DNA from: Brachyspira murdochii DSM 12563
GTDB taxonomy: Bacteria; Spirochaetota; Brachyspiria; Brachyspirales; Brachyspiraceae
DNA length: 64,000 bases
Direction: 5' to 3'
Assembly: GCF_000092845.1 (NCBI RefSeq)
Contig: NC_014150.1
Span: 558,001 to 622,000 of the forward strand
Shown here piece by piece: positions 34,993 through 44,393 of the stretch (its first letter is position 1; each line of letters opens with the position of its first letter). The position numbers were made by a program, and so were the translations under genes. The notes under the pieces were generated by a model. That model was not told where the DNA came from. It ran no database searches and saw only the letters and a list, made by a program, of their open reading frames with translations.

Positions 34993-37110
34993 TTAATTTA
35001 AAATCTCTTGTGTTTTACTGCTTCCAGCTTTAGAAATATTTTTAGGAGGTTCATATAAAGGTTTTGAACTTTTTACTGCTCTTATACCTGTTATTTTATC
35101 TTCATAAGAAGGCATAACTGATAAATCTTTAAACATAGTAGAAGAATAATCAAGTATTTGAGTATCTTTAGGTTTTGAAGCAAGTATATTTATAAAATTA
35201 TTTCTCTGAGTTTCATCAATAACACCTATTCTAGCCCTCCAATAAATAACTGTTGGGTAATATCTATGATCTTCACTAAGAGAAGAACCTACTTCAGCAA
35301 ACATTTTGTCCGCTTCATATAAATCATTGTAGGCAAATAAATTAACAGCACCCAAATAAAGTCTTGTTCTCATTAAGAGATTAGAATTATCCTTTTTATT
35401 GTATGCAAATGTTAAGTCAGATTTTGCCTGAGCTGCAAACTCTGCTGATCTTCTGCCCTCATTTAAAAATCTTGAATAATAAGCAACGCCTCTATAGTAA
35501 GTGTATTCTTCTACAGATATTCCCATATATTCATTATAAGGGTTGGTATTAAACCACTCTGTAGCCACTTTTGCTGGTCTTGACAATACTTCTCTTATTA
35601 TATTTCTAGTATTTTCTGCATTGCCGTCATATTTATTAGCAGGTGTATTTTCTTTTCCTACAGTTAAAGAAACATCTTCCGTATTTTCTTTTACATTTTC
35701 TTCTTCCAATGTTTCGCTAACTTCATTACTATTTGTTAAAGTTTCCTCGGCATTCTCTTTATTTTCTTCTGAAATATTAGTATTTTCATTAGTATAATGA
35801 TCTTCTATTATTATAGAAAATAAATTATATTTGTCTTTTTCAACTTTTACACTATTAGTATACAATTTATCTCCAAAAGATATATAAGCATCATATATGC
35901 CTTCTGAAACTTCTATAACGAAATTAGTAGAAATATCAGTATTAAATGAATAATCTTCTATATCCACGCCTATATTTCCATTATTAGGATTTTTATCTAT
36001 TAAAATAGTTAATGGATATAATATTTTTCCATCATAAGAATTAGTAATATTATCATCTTCAAGAAGTATTTCTGCTTCTTCAGACGGTATAACCTCTATT
36101 TTTCCTGCAGTATTAGTTCCTCTTAATACATTAGTTTTATACTCTACAACTTCAGGATCTTCTATTACTATCTCATCAAGTATCTCTTCTTCTATAGCCG
36201 GTATTCTTCTATTTGAAGCATTTTCAGGTGTTTTTTCTTTTTTTGCTATATTCTGAAGTTCATCTAATTCTTCTTTTTCTTCAGGTGCTATTGTCTCTTG
36301 CGGTAAATCTTCTTCATCTTTTTCTTCTATTTCTTTTTCTATATCTTCAATTTCTTTAGCAGGAGAATATCTTTCAAAAACAGCAAATTTCTCTGAAGTA
36401 AATGCAGACAATCCTTCTTCTTCTGGAAGTATAGGAATAGAGTTTTTAATAAGAGTATATATGTCCATATTTGAAGTAGTCCATTCATAAACTCTTTGCG
36501 TCATATTTTCAGGAGATTTTAAATTCTTCATCATTTCAGAAATACTTTTATTGTCGCCAGTAAAATAATCATATATTGTATTTTCCGGATTTCTTGAAAG
36601 TATATTTAATGTTTCATAATAGCTGCTGTATACCATAGGAGTAATATAGCTTAAATACATACTCCAATATATAGCCGTAGCATAATTAGGATTTGAAGTT
36701 TTACAGTTATCAGCATAATATTTGAATATTCTTGCAGGAAGTTCTTTATCGCCCGGCAAAATAGTAAGTATGCCTCCTATATACAAAAATGCTCTGTCAT
36801 TATAAGAATAAACAGGATCATTAGGAAGCTCTAAAGCCTGTCTGAAATCGCTTGCTGCTCTATTAACTTCTGTTCTAGCTGCCTTAAACTTTACAAATGA
36901 TAAATATCTGCTTACTCCTCTATAAAAATCAAAAACGTATCTATTAACTCCGTATTCATAAGAATAACCATTTTTCTTAAACCATTCTATAGATTTTCTA
37001 GGAGATTTCTCTTGCAAATCTTCTATATATTCTGGAAATGTTATACTGTTTTGAGAGAATAAAGGCAAAGAAAAAAGCAATGCCAATGCAATAGAAATGA
37101 ATTTTTTCAT
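34993..37110 (-). CDS. exported protein with duplicated helical domain and acidic linker
   Basis: The ATG at 37110 has GGAG 7 bases upstream and gives a clear signal peptide (KKFISIALALLFSLPLFSQ); a TTG at 37122 would place that ribosome site inside the gene. The 705-aa product has two related helical domains. SIEWFKKNGYSYEYGVN followed by FYRGVSRYLSF (about 35-65) matches ATEWFNTNPYNEYMGIS followed by YYRGVAYYSRF (about 525-555). Between them lie about 250 Glu/Asn-rich residues and a small beta domain. The helical units look TPR-like. It is probably periplasmic, of unknown role, and co-transcribed with hisS. Confidence 0.7.
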   Translation of the reverse strand: MKKFISIALALLFSLPLFSQNSITFPEYIEDLQEKSPRKSIEWFKKNGYSYEYGVNRYVFDFYRGVSRYLSFVKFKAARTEVNRAASDFRQALELPNDPVYSYNDRAFLYIGGILTILPGDKELPARIFKYYADNCKTSNPNYATAIYWSMYLSYITPMVYSSYYETLNILSRNPENTIYDYFTGDNKSISEMMKNLKSPENMTQRVYEWTTSNMDIYTLIKNSIPILPEEEGLSAFTSEKFAVFERYSPAKEIEDIEKEIEEKDEEDLPQETIAPEEKEELDELQNIAKKEKTPENASNRRIPAIEEEILDEIVIEDPEVVEYKTNVLRGTNTAGKIEVIPSEEAEILLEDDNITNSYDGKILYPLTILIDKNPNNGNIGVDIEDYSFNTDISTNFVIEVSEGIYDAYISFGDKLYTNSVKVEKDKYNLFSIIIEDHYTNENTNISEENKENAEETLTNSNEVSETLEEENVKENTEDVSLTVGKENTPANKYDGNAENTRNIIREVLSRPAKVATEWFNTNPYNEYMGISVEEYTYYRGVAYYSRFLNEGRRSAEFAAQAKSDLTFAYNKKDNSNLLMRTRLYLGAVNLFAYNDLYEADKMFAEVGSSLSEDHRYYPTVIYWRARIGVIDETQRNNFINILASKPKDTQILDYSSTMFKDLSVMPSYEDKITGIRAVKSSKPLYEPPKNISKAGSSKTQEILN

Positions 37111-37243
37111 TGTTATCTCCAAATTTTTTTATATTATTCGTTAAAATATCGACATCTGTTAAAAAACTTAACCATATTTTACTATAAAAAAATATAATAT
37201 CAAGTATAATCTCATTTGATTTTTTGATAATTATAAAAACTAT

Positions 37244-39061
37244 TTAAATTACCACCCTGTCATTACCCTGACGCTTTAGAAGTTTTTCTCTTTCCAAAGC
37301 ATTTAAAAGAGGTATTACATATTTTCTTGAAAGACCTGTTTTTTCTTTAACAAAAGCTATTGTTATAATATCTTTAGGCTTAGCATTTTTCATTATTAAA
37401 TTTTTTACTCTGCTGTATACATCTATATGATAATATATCCCATCTTCAAGATACATAGCCTGCTTAGAAGCGGATAATACTTTTATGTCTTTCATTCCAT
37501 TAGGAAATACCTTTATAGCCTTCTCATCTAATCCGTTTAAATCTTCTTTTTTTAATCTCTCTAATAATAATTTCTGCGAATTAGTTAAATCAACACTTTG
37601 AGTATATTTTTTATATATATTATTAAAAGGCATTATAATTTTATTTTGAACTAAATAATCTATAAAAGGTTTTGTAAAGGCATTATCTATATTAAGATGA
37701 TTTCTTATATCTTCAAAGGCAAATCCATCTTTTTTAGAAGCTATTAATTTTTTTGTCTCTTCAAGAAGATTGTTTAAATAATCTTTTTTCACAAAATAAT
37801 TAGATATACTTACCGCATACTCTGGGATATTTCCGCCTGCAATAGAATAACCGTTTACTGACATAACCAAATCAGTATATTTATCTCTTTTTACTTTGCC
37901 CAAAAAGTCATGGGCATTATCCATTATACTTTTTCTAATATGAGGTGTTGTTTTGCTTCCCCAAAATACATCGCCTGTACCTATTATATTGCTTCCGCCA
38001 TGACTTATCAATATGCCTCTTTCCTTCCAAAACACTGCTATAGGCTCATCAAATTTTAATCTTATAAACCTATCATCTATTTCTCTAATATCAACATCAG
38101 TTTTTATCTTTTTATCAGAATCATTATAAACAGCCCTCTTATACATAGGTATTATCTGAGCTACCGCACATTCTGTACCTATAGCAAACTCAGCATTTTT
38201 TATTTTTTTTAAATATTCAACATCACTATTATGAAGAAGCTCTAATATTATCTCATCTGTCAAAAATACTGTTTCAGTTTTGTCGCATAAAAGATGCCCT
38301 CTTCTAATCTCTTCTTTTTTTATATTTTTTAAATTTATAGCTATACGCGATGCAGAATACACTATTTCTCTATCTTCATGATATGACTGAATATTTCTTA
38401 TGGCTACTTCTTTCCTGCTAGGATAATGTATCAAAGTATCATCTCTTTTTATACTGCCTCCCCTAATACTTCCTGTAATGGTAAGACCAGCACCTTTTAT
38501 AGAAAAAACTCTATCAACATAAATATGCCTTTTTATATCTTCTTCATATTTTTCACTAATTAATATATCTGTAACTCTTTCTTTTAATAAATCTATATTA
38601 GTGCCATTTAAAGCAGAAACTTTTACTATCTCTATATCCTTATTAAATATTCTGTACAAATTCTTTTTAATATCCTCTTCGCTTTCTTTTAATTTATCTT
38701 CATTAACCAAATCAATTTTGTTCATTACACATATAACATTTCTTATACCAAGAGACAATGCCACTTTAGCATGTTCTTCTGTCATATTCATCCAGCCTTC
38801 GCTAGCACAAACAACCAGCATAACCAAATCCAAGCTCCACATTCCGGCAACCATGTTTCTTATAAATCTTTCATGTCCCGGAACATCTATTACCCCAATA
38901 GTAATATCATCATTAGGCTTGAAAAAACCAAAGCCCAAATCAATAGTCATCTCTCTTTTTTTCTCTTCAGGCAAACGCATCATCGCTATACCTGTAAGTG
39001 CTTTAATTAATTCTGATTTACCATGGTCAACATGCCCTGCTGTCCCTATAATTCTATTCAT
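37244..39061 (-). CDS. selB: selenocysteine-specific elongation factor
   Basis: The 605-aa GTPase delivers Sec-tRNA to UGA codons that carry a SECIS hairpin. The G domain shows GTAGHVDHGKS (6-16), DVPGHERFIRNM and NKID. EF-Tu-like domains II-III follow, with a C-terminal winged-helix array of about 200 residues that binds the SECIS. The size matches bacterial SelB. selA and selC are upstream on the same strand but separated from selB by a 372-base repeat-bearing gap, so selB may have its own start site. Confidence 0.95.
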   Translation of the reverse strand: MNRIIGTAGHVDHGKSELIKALTGIAMMRLPEEKKREMTIDLGFGFFKPNDDITIGVIDVPGHERFIRNMVAGMWSLDLVMLVVCASEGWMNMTEEHAKVALSLGIRNVICVMNKIDLVNEDKLKESEEDIKKNLYRIFNKDIEIVKVSALNGTNIDLLKERVTDILISEKYEEDIKRHIYVDRVFSIKGAGLTITGSIRGGSIKRDDTLIHYPSRKEVAIRNIQSYHEDREIVYSASRIAINLKNIKKEEIRRGHLLCDKTETVFLTDEIILELLHNSDVEYLKKIKNAEFAIGTECAVAQIIPMYKRAVYNDSDKKIKTDVDIREIDDRFIRLKFDEPIAVFWKERGILISHGGSNIIGTGDVFWGSKTTPHIRKSIMDNAHDFLGKVKRDKYTDLVMSVNGYSIAGGNIPEYAVSISNYFVKKDYLNNLLEETKKLIASKKDGFAFEDIRNHLNIDNAFTKPFIDYLVQNKIIMPFNNIYKKYTQSVDLTNSQKLLLERLKKEDLNGLDEKAIKVFPNGMKDIKVLSASKQAMYLEDGIYYHIDVYSRVKNLIMKNAKPKDIITIAFVKEKTGLSRKYVIPLLNALEREKLLKRQGNDRVVI

Positions 39062-39433
39062 ACTATGAAACTCCTATTATTGCTATGCAACCCGTAAGGG
39101 TGCCTACTTGGTCGCCTACGCCTATAAATAGCAAATAAATAAATTTATTTGCTGGCTTCGGCTCACTTGTTCATTGCTATATCACCCGTAAGGGTCCTAC
39201 TTGACCGCTTCAAAAATAGTGAATAAATAACATCCCACTTATTTATTACTATGTTCACCTAAACATACAACCACAAATAAACTTATTTGCTGGCTCGGCT
39301 CATTTTACTATTGCTTCTAATAAAAATTGTTAGCTATTTACTGTCTGATAAATAAATTTACTATACGCCCACAATATTTAATAATAATTATCTATTGCTA
39401 GTGATAATTCTTACAATATTTTTATATTCAATA
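39062..39433. repeat. selA-selB spacer built of diverged direct repeats
   Basis: This gap carries two copies of a unit. One unit opens with an ATTGCTAT...ACCCGTAAGGGT hairpin block (39079-39111 and 39173-39206). Each block is followed later by TTATTTGCTGGC-T-CGGCTCA (39141-39165 and 39279-39302). The ACCC-GTAA-GGGT block is itself a short hairpin. Local G/C content is higher than in other spacers. No open frame or clear terminator was seen. Confidence 0.6.
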
Positions 39434-40789
39434 TTACACTGCTAAAAAATTACCATTCTTTATTTTTATTAAAACCTCTTTTATATATTCTATATCTTCA
39501 TCATTTATAGTTATTACATATATAAGCACTGAATCTTTCTTAACTTTCGGTATTATAGGTATATCCAAATTATGCATAAACTTAATAACGGCTTTTATAT
39601 CCTTAGGCTTAAAACTGATTGCATAAGACTGATAAAAAGTATCAGCCATAGCTCCGCCTCCTGTCTCAACTAATTCTTCAATAACTTCAAAGCCTTCAAT
39701 ATTTTCTATTATTTTTAAAGCTTTTTGTTTTATGATTTCTGGTTTAATTGCTAATAAAGTTTCGCAATATCCTTTGAACTGACCTTGACTATTAAGTCTT
39801 TTTATAACACTTTTTTCTAATATAGAAAGAACTGTTTTTCCGCATCTGAAAGCTCTCATCAAAGGGTGTTTGTATATTCTCTCTATATATTCTTTCTTTC
39901 CTACTATAATACCTGCCTGCACACTCGAAAACATTTTATCCCCGGAAAAACATACCAAATCTACACCGCTTTTTAAAGCAGATTTTATATGCTCTTCTTC
40001 GCTCATACTTTCATCAAATATTCCAGCACCTTCATCATAAACTAATGGTATATTATTTGGTATAGCGTCTCTTATCTTTTTAAATGATGGGTGTTTAACA
40101 AACCCTCTTATTTTGAAATTTGATGCATGTACTTTAAGTATCATAGCAGTATTTTCTGTAATAGCTTCTTCATAGTCTTTTAGAGTTACTATATTAGTTG
40201 TGCCTATTTCTACAAGTTTGGCTCCTGCCTCTCTTAATATATCCGGTATTCTAAAGCCTCCGCCTATCTGAACCTGCTCGCCTCTTGAAACTATAACCTC
40301 TTTACCCTCAGCCAAAGTCTTTAATATTAAAAATACAGCTGCTGCATTATTATTAACCACCAAAGCATCTTCAGCACCAGTTAATTTTGATAAAAGCGAA
40401 TACAAAAACTCGCCTCTTATTCCCCTGCCTTCATTATTAATGTTATATTCAAGATTATTGCTGCATATATTTAATGTCTTAACTTTATCCCAAACTTCTG
40501 CATCTATAGGAGAACGTCCCAAATTAGTATGCATAATTGTACCTGTAGCATTAATTACTCTTTTTATTGGGAGATTTGATTTCTGTTTTATTTTTTTCTC
40601 ACAGAGCTTTATTATTTCATCTTTAGATGGTGAAAAATTAGGATTATTCTTTAATTCTATCCTTAGTTTCTCTAAAGTATCTCTTATAATATCTGCTATA
40701 ATAGGACGTGAAAGAGTATCATGATAAGGTTTTATAGATTCATGTTCTAACACGGTATTGGTTTGTACCAAGTTGAATTTATTGTTCAT
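39434..40789 (-). CDS. selA: L-seryl-tRNA(Sec) selenium transferase
   Basis: The 451-aa PLP enzyme converts Ser-tRNA(Sec) to Sec-tRNA(Sec) with selenophosphate. RVINATGTIMHTNLGRS (about 77-93) is the SelA N-terminal hallmark and Lys285 in FSGDKMFSSVQAG is the PLP lysine. The length is close to the usual 460. It lies 115 bases downstream of selC and 372 upstream of selB. selD (selenophosphate synthetase) is not in the window. Confidence 0.95.
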   Translation of the reverse strand: MNNKFNLVQTNTVLEHESIKPYHDTLSRPIIADIIRDTLEKLRIELKNNPNFSPSKDEIIKLCEKKIKQKSNLPIKRVINATGTIMHTNLGRSPIDAEVWDKVKTLNICSNNLEYNINNEGRGIRGEFLYSLLSKLTGAEDALVVNNNAAAVFLILKTLAEGKEVIVSRGEQVQIGGGFRIPDILREAGAKLVEIGTTNIVTLKDYEEAITENTAMILKVHASNFKIRGFVKHPSFKKIRDAIPNNIPLVYDEGAGIFDESMSEEEHIKSALKSGVDLVCFSGDKMFSSVQAGIIVGKKEYIERIYKHPLMRAFRCGKTVLSILEKSVIKRLNSQGQFKGYCETLLAIKPEIIKQKALKIIENIEGFEVIEELVETGGGAMADTFYQSYAISFKPKDIKAVIKFMHNLDIPIIPKVKKDSVLIYVITINDEDIEYIKEVLIKIKNGNFLAV

Positions 40790-40904
40790 TATTAGTCCCT
40801 CTCTTTTAATATAAAAAAATAATATACATTTTAAGATAAGAGACTATTTTTAATTAGTAGTAGTAATTTAATCATACTATAACTTTTTATAATCGCCTAT
40901 TTAT

Positions 40905-40993
40905 CGGAAGAGGCAGGAGTTGAACCTGCCAACGCTGCTATAGCGTCCAACGCTTTTGAAGAGCGCGGAGACCACCGGGCCTCATCTACCTCC
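40905..40993 (-). tRNA. selC: selenocysteine tRNA (anticodon TCA)
   Basis: Read on the minus strand, this has the special tRNA-Sec form: a 6-bp D stem with 4-base loop (GAGGCC-CGGT-GGTCTC), an anticodon loop CTTCAAA with TCA, and a long variable arm (GACGCT...AGCGTT). The T arm is GCAGG-TTCAACT-CCTGC. The acceptor 5' strand GGAGGTAG pairs only partly with CTCTTCC: positions 6 and 7 mismatch by my reading. CCA is not encoded. It heads a selC-selA-selB series and has its own promoter. Confidence 0.9.
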
Positions 40994-41423
40994 AAGCTTT
41001 CCTATGATATAACATTTTTTGTTTTATGTCAATTTTTTTTTTATTTATTTTATCATTAAATTTACTTTATGGTTCAATAAAATAAAATTACTGTTAATAA
41101 TAGTACTTTAATACCATAAATAAAAATAAAAACAACACAAAAAATACTATTTAGAGAAACTTTATCAGAACAAATAATAAAATTATATTTTTTATTATAC
41201 ATAAATAATTTTATTTTATTGTTTTTTCACAATATATTTATTTAAATAAATAATATACAGATTTTGTAATATATAAGTAAACTCTTAATTATGAAAAGCA
41301 AAAAAACATTTATAATATAAAATATACTTAAGTTTTTTAATATTTCATAACTTATCAATTCTAAAAACAATATTTTATATGTAGTATATTTTTTTATTTA
41401 GTATATAAATATATATTTTTTTT
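40994..41423. other. AT-rich spacer between selC and the structured island before nadD
   Basis: Apart from the selC promoter at 41004-41032, I see only A/T-rich sequence. There is no open frame, repeat or terminator that can be supported. Confidence 0.5.
41004..41032 (-). promoter_or_regulatory. promoter of selC
   Basis: On the minus strand TTGACA (41032-41027), 17-base spacer, TATCAT (41009-41004). The start falls near 40997, four bases before the tRNA. The same TATCAT box is used by the tRNA-Ser promoter. Confidence 0.75.
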
Positions 41424-41580
41424 CACAGGGCGAGACTTACTTAGTATGTGCCAATACCATACATAATGGTACTTCCTTTGGTCGCAGACATTCTACAGTT
41501 GCAAAAGAAGCGGGCTGTTACAAATTAACAGAGTAATGTGTCTAGTACCCGCAATTAATAAAAAAATTAGTTTTGAAACA
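41424..41580 (+). ncRNA. structured G/C-rich island upstream of nadD (untyped RNA or intergenic element)
   Basis: A sharply more G/C-rich island in an AT desert. It can fold into a TACCAT/ATGGTA hairpin (41451-41469 region), a CTGTTA/TAACAG hairpin, and GCGGG pairing with CCCGC around it. Its TTCCTTT...GCAGACATTC...AAAAGAAG and terminal CCCGCAAT parts echo the repeat at 57872-58189. It matches no riboswitch consensus that I know. It could be a small RNA, a nadD leader or a repeat copy. Confidence 0.35.
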
Positions 41581-41634
41581 ATTGCAAATTATCATTATTA
41601 AAATATAATAAAATAATAAAGAGGAGTTTTATAT

Positions 41635-42216
41635 ATGAAAATTGCTATTTTAGGAGGAAGTTTTGACCCTCCGCATATTGGACATTTAATACTTGCTGAT
41701 ACTGTTATGACCAACTGCAATTATGATAAAGTAATTTTTATACCAGCAAAGACTCCTCCGCATAAAAATATAAGCGGAAAAGTATCAAATGATGACAGGC
41801 TTAATATGCTTAAACTTTCTATAGAAAATGATGAAAGATTTTTATTAGATGAATATGAACTTAACAATGAAGGAATTTCATATACTATAAATACATTGAA
41901 TTATCTATATAAAAATTATGATATTGAAAGAAAGATTGGTCTTATAATAGGTGCTGATCTTGTAAGAGATTTTGATAAATGGAGAGAACCTCAAAAAATT
42001 GCTGAAATATCTGACATAACTGTTGTAAACCGAGAAGACGATAAAAACCTATATAAAGAACACATTGATAAATACAACATTAAAGTAATAATGGCTCCGC
42101 GTATAGATATATCTTCAAGCCTCATCAGAAATAGAATAAAAGAAAAAAAGGGATTTAGATATTTTGTAACAGATAAAGTTTATGATTATATAGTATCAAA
42201 AAAATTGTATTTATAA
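41635..42216 (+). CDS. nadD: nicotinate-nucleotide adenylyltransferase
   Basis: The 193-aa enzyme adenylates nicotinate mononucleotide in NAD synthesis. GGSFDPPHIGHLIL (8-21) holds the nucleotidyltransferase HxGH motif and ISSSLIRNRI near 161-170 is the second signature. GAGGAG lies upstream at good spacing. The length is normal. A possible promoter, TTGAAA-N17-TATTAA (41573-41601), lies at the end of the structured island. The substrate-binding protein gene follows after 27 bases. Confidence 0.95.
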   Translation: MKIAILGGSFDPPHIGHLILADTVMTNCNYDKVIFIPAKTPPHKNISGKVSNDDRLNMLKLSIENDERFLLDEYELNNEGISYTINTLNYLYKNYDIERKIGLIIGADLVRDFDKWREPQKIAEISDITVVNREDDKNLYKEHIDKYNIKVIMAPRIDISSSLIRNRIKEKKGFRYFVTDKVYDYIVSKKLYL

Positions 42217-42243
42217 ATTACATAATAAATATAGGAAAATAAG

Positions 42244-43143
42244 ATGAAAAATTTAAAATTAATATTAATAATACTTTTTGTTTTTATAAACAGCCTTTAC
42301 TCTCAAAAGATGTATCTTCTTAACGGACCTACATCAATAGGCGGTTTAAAAATGATGAAGGAATATAATAAAATAACTATAAATACTGTAAATGCTCCAA
42401 ACAATATGCTTTCATTGATAGTTAAAGGAGAGGCTGATATAGCGGCAATACCTGCTAATATGGCTGCCATAATTTTTAACAGACAATTAGATTATAAAGT
42501 TATAGCTGTAATATCAGAAACAAAACTTTTTATAGTATCTGCAAATAATAAAATACAAACTATAAATGATATAAAAAATAGTACTGTATACTGCGGTACT
42601 AAATTAGCTGCTCCAGATTTAATGCTTCAGTATTTAATTTCAAAAGAGAAAATTCCAAATGTTAATATTAATTATTCTTTAAGCAATCCCGATTTATCAA
42701 AAGCAGTAGCCTCAAAAAATGTAGATATAGCCATACTTCCAGAACCTTTTTTATCATCAGCAATGCTTGAAAATAAAGATGTGCATATAGTTGTTGAAAT
42801 GTCAAAATATATTGATAATTACCCTGTAGCTGTGCTTATAGCAAAAAATTATTTTATAAATCATAATAAAATGCTTGTAAAAGAAATATTAGACGAATAT
42901 AAAAAATCTACTGATTATATTATAAATAGTAAAGAAGAAATTAAAAATCTTCTTAAAGAAAGAAACATGATAATAAATGCTGAAGCTGCATATTATGGTT
43001 TAAATAGAATGGGGTTAGTTTTTTATGACGGAGAGAAAATGAAATTCGCTTTAAATAGCTATTATAATTTTTTGTTTAATTTTGATAAAAAATCAATAGG
43101 CGGAAAAATACCTAATGATAATTTTTATTATATAGAAAAATAA
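42244..43143 (+). CDS. periplasmic substrate-binding protein, NMT1/SsuA-like
   Basis: The 299-aa product has a signal peptide (KNLKLILIILFVFINSLYSQ). Its fold is that of type-2 periplasmic binding proteins of the NitT/TauT/Thi5 group: MLSLIVKGEADIAAIPANMAA, then TINDIKNSTVYCGTK and VASKNVDIAILPEPFLSS. Members bind sulfonates, nitrate or thiamine precursors for ABC import. No ATPase or canonical permease adjoins it, only an 11-helix membrane protein, so its transporter is missing or unusual. Confidence 0.8.
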   Translation: MKNLKLILIILFVFINSLYSQKMYLLNGPTSIGGLKMMKEYNKITINTVNAPNNMLSLIVKGEADIAAIPANMAAIIFNRQLDYKVIAVISETKLFIVSANNKIQTINDIKNSTVYCGTKLAAPDLMLQYLISKEKIPNVNINYSLSNPDLSKAVASKNVDIAILPEPFLSSAMLENKDVHIVVEMSKYIDNYPVAVLIAKNYFINHNKMLVKEILDEYKKSTDYIINSKEEIKNLLKERNMIINAEAAYYGLNRMGLVFYDGEKMKFALNSYYNFLFNFDKKSIGGKIPNDNFYYIEK

Positions 43144-43180
43144 AAAATAATACAAAAATAATCTATAAGGCTTTAATAAA

Positions 43181-44332
43181 GTGGAAAACATTGATAAAAA
43201 TAATATAAATACTAATGCTTATAAAAATATAATAAAAAACTTTAATATAGTTATAGGCATTAGCTTTATACTATTAATATCTTCTATATATATTATTCCC
43301 ATATTTAGCATCAATATTCCAAAAATTAACTCTGATACCAATTTAGCATTACTAGAAACTGTTTTAAGTGAGAATTTTATATTTTACATAAAAATATTTT
43401 TCTCTTTTTTAATTCCATTAACTTTTTTTATATTTACATTTCTTTTTGTACTAAACCCCATTAGTGTTAAATCTATATTAATATCATTTGTGCTTATATT
43501 TTTAACAGCTATTTATTTATACAATTTACAATACGAAGTATTATTAAATCCTTTAGAGAATATAAAATCCATTATAAATCTGATAGTTCATATAATTGCA
43601 GCAAACTTTATTATGCTTTTCATATCTGCATTGTCATATATAAAATACAATATAAAAAAACTTAATAATTTATACGATTTCTACACTATGATAGCAGAGA
43701 TTATTATATGGAGTTTTCTTATATTTTTTATTATATTACTAATAATAGGAACTGTATTTACTTTACTCTATTTTAATGACAAAATAGATATAAAAATACT
43801 TATAAAATATTTATTAAAAAATAACTTAAAAAATCTCAAAATACTTCTTTCTATATTTACCATAATTACAACTTTAGTAATATATTTCTCTTTTATAATA
43901 TATAATAAAATGCCTAATACAAAATTATCAATAAATATTTCTAGGACTTTATCTTCATTTATAAGTGCTGCTTCTATATTGATTATAATTTATAACTTAT
44001 CTAATAATCATAATATTTTATTATACGCCTGTATCATATTCCAAGCATTATCTATAATAAACATGTTTTTATTTAGGATAGATAAAGAATATAAATTAAT
44101 TACTCAGATTATATATATAATATCCAATGCTGTTGGTATAATATTTTCTGTATTTTGCCTGAAAAATTATGTATCAGTATTTTCAGATATATTCGTTATA
44201 ATTTTTAATATTATAATAATTGTTAATTACATACATAATATAATAGCTGCAATTATAAAAAAGTACAGAAATTTCATATTTACATATAATTATATATACG
44301 TTATATTTTTTATTATAATTTTATTTAATTGA
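43181..44332 (+). CDS. polytopic membrane protein of unknown function
   Basis: A 383-aa protein with about eleven hydrophobic segments and short loops, starting at GTG 43181 with AAGG upstream. It shows no ABC-permease EAA loop and no family signature that I can recognise. It follows the substrate-binding protein by 37 bases and is probably co-transcribed. Its last codons overlap the -35 box of the next promoter (44329-44357). Confidence 0.65.
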   Translation: MENIDKNNINTNAYKNIIKNFNIVIGISFILLISSIYIIPIFSINIPKINSDTNLALLETVLSENFIFYIKIFFSFLIPLTFFIFTFLFVLNPISVKSILISFVLIFLTAIYLYNLQYEVLLNPLENIKSIINLIVHIIAANFIMLFISALSYIKYNIKKLNNLYDFYTMIAEIIIWSFLIFFIILLIIGTVFTLLYFNDKIDIKILIKYLLKNNLKNLKILLSIFTIITTLVIYFSFIIYNKMPNTKLSINISRTLSSFISAASILIIIYNLSNNHNILLYACIIFQALSIINMFLFRIDKEYKLITQIIYIISNAVGIIFSVFCLKNYVSVFSDIFVIIFNIIIIVNYIHNIIAAIIKKYRNFIFTYNYIYVIFFIIILFN

Positions 44333-44357
44333 CTTTATATATTTTTTATAGTATACT
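44329..44357 (+). promoter_or_regulatory. promoter of the tandem outer-membrane protein genes
   Basis: TTGACT (44329-44334), 17-base spacer, TATACT (44352-44357). It overlaps the stop codon of the preceding gene; start expected near 44364. Confidence 0.7.
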
Positions 44358-44393
44358 ATATATAGGTACAAATTATAAATGGGGGTTTATATT

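Noticed and set aside
39062..39433. CRISPR array or phage attachment site between selA and selB
   Set aside because: Only two diverged copies of each block at unequal spacing, no cas genes, no integrase.
41424..41580. TPP, FMN, cobalamin, glycine or SAM riboswitch, or 6S/SRP RNA
   Set aside because: None of the conserved core strings that I know for these RNAs is present.
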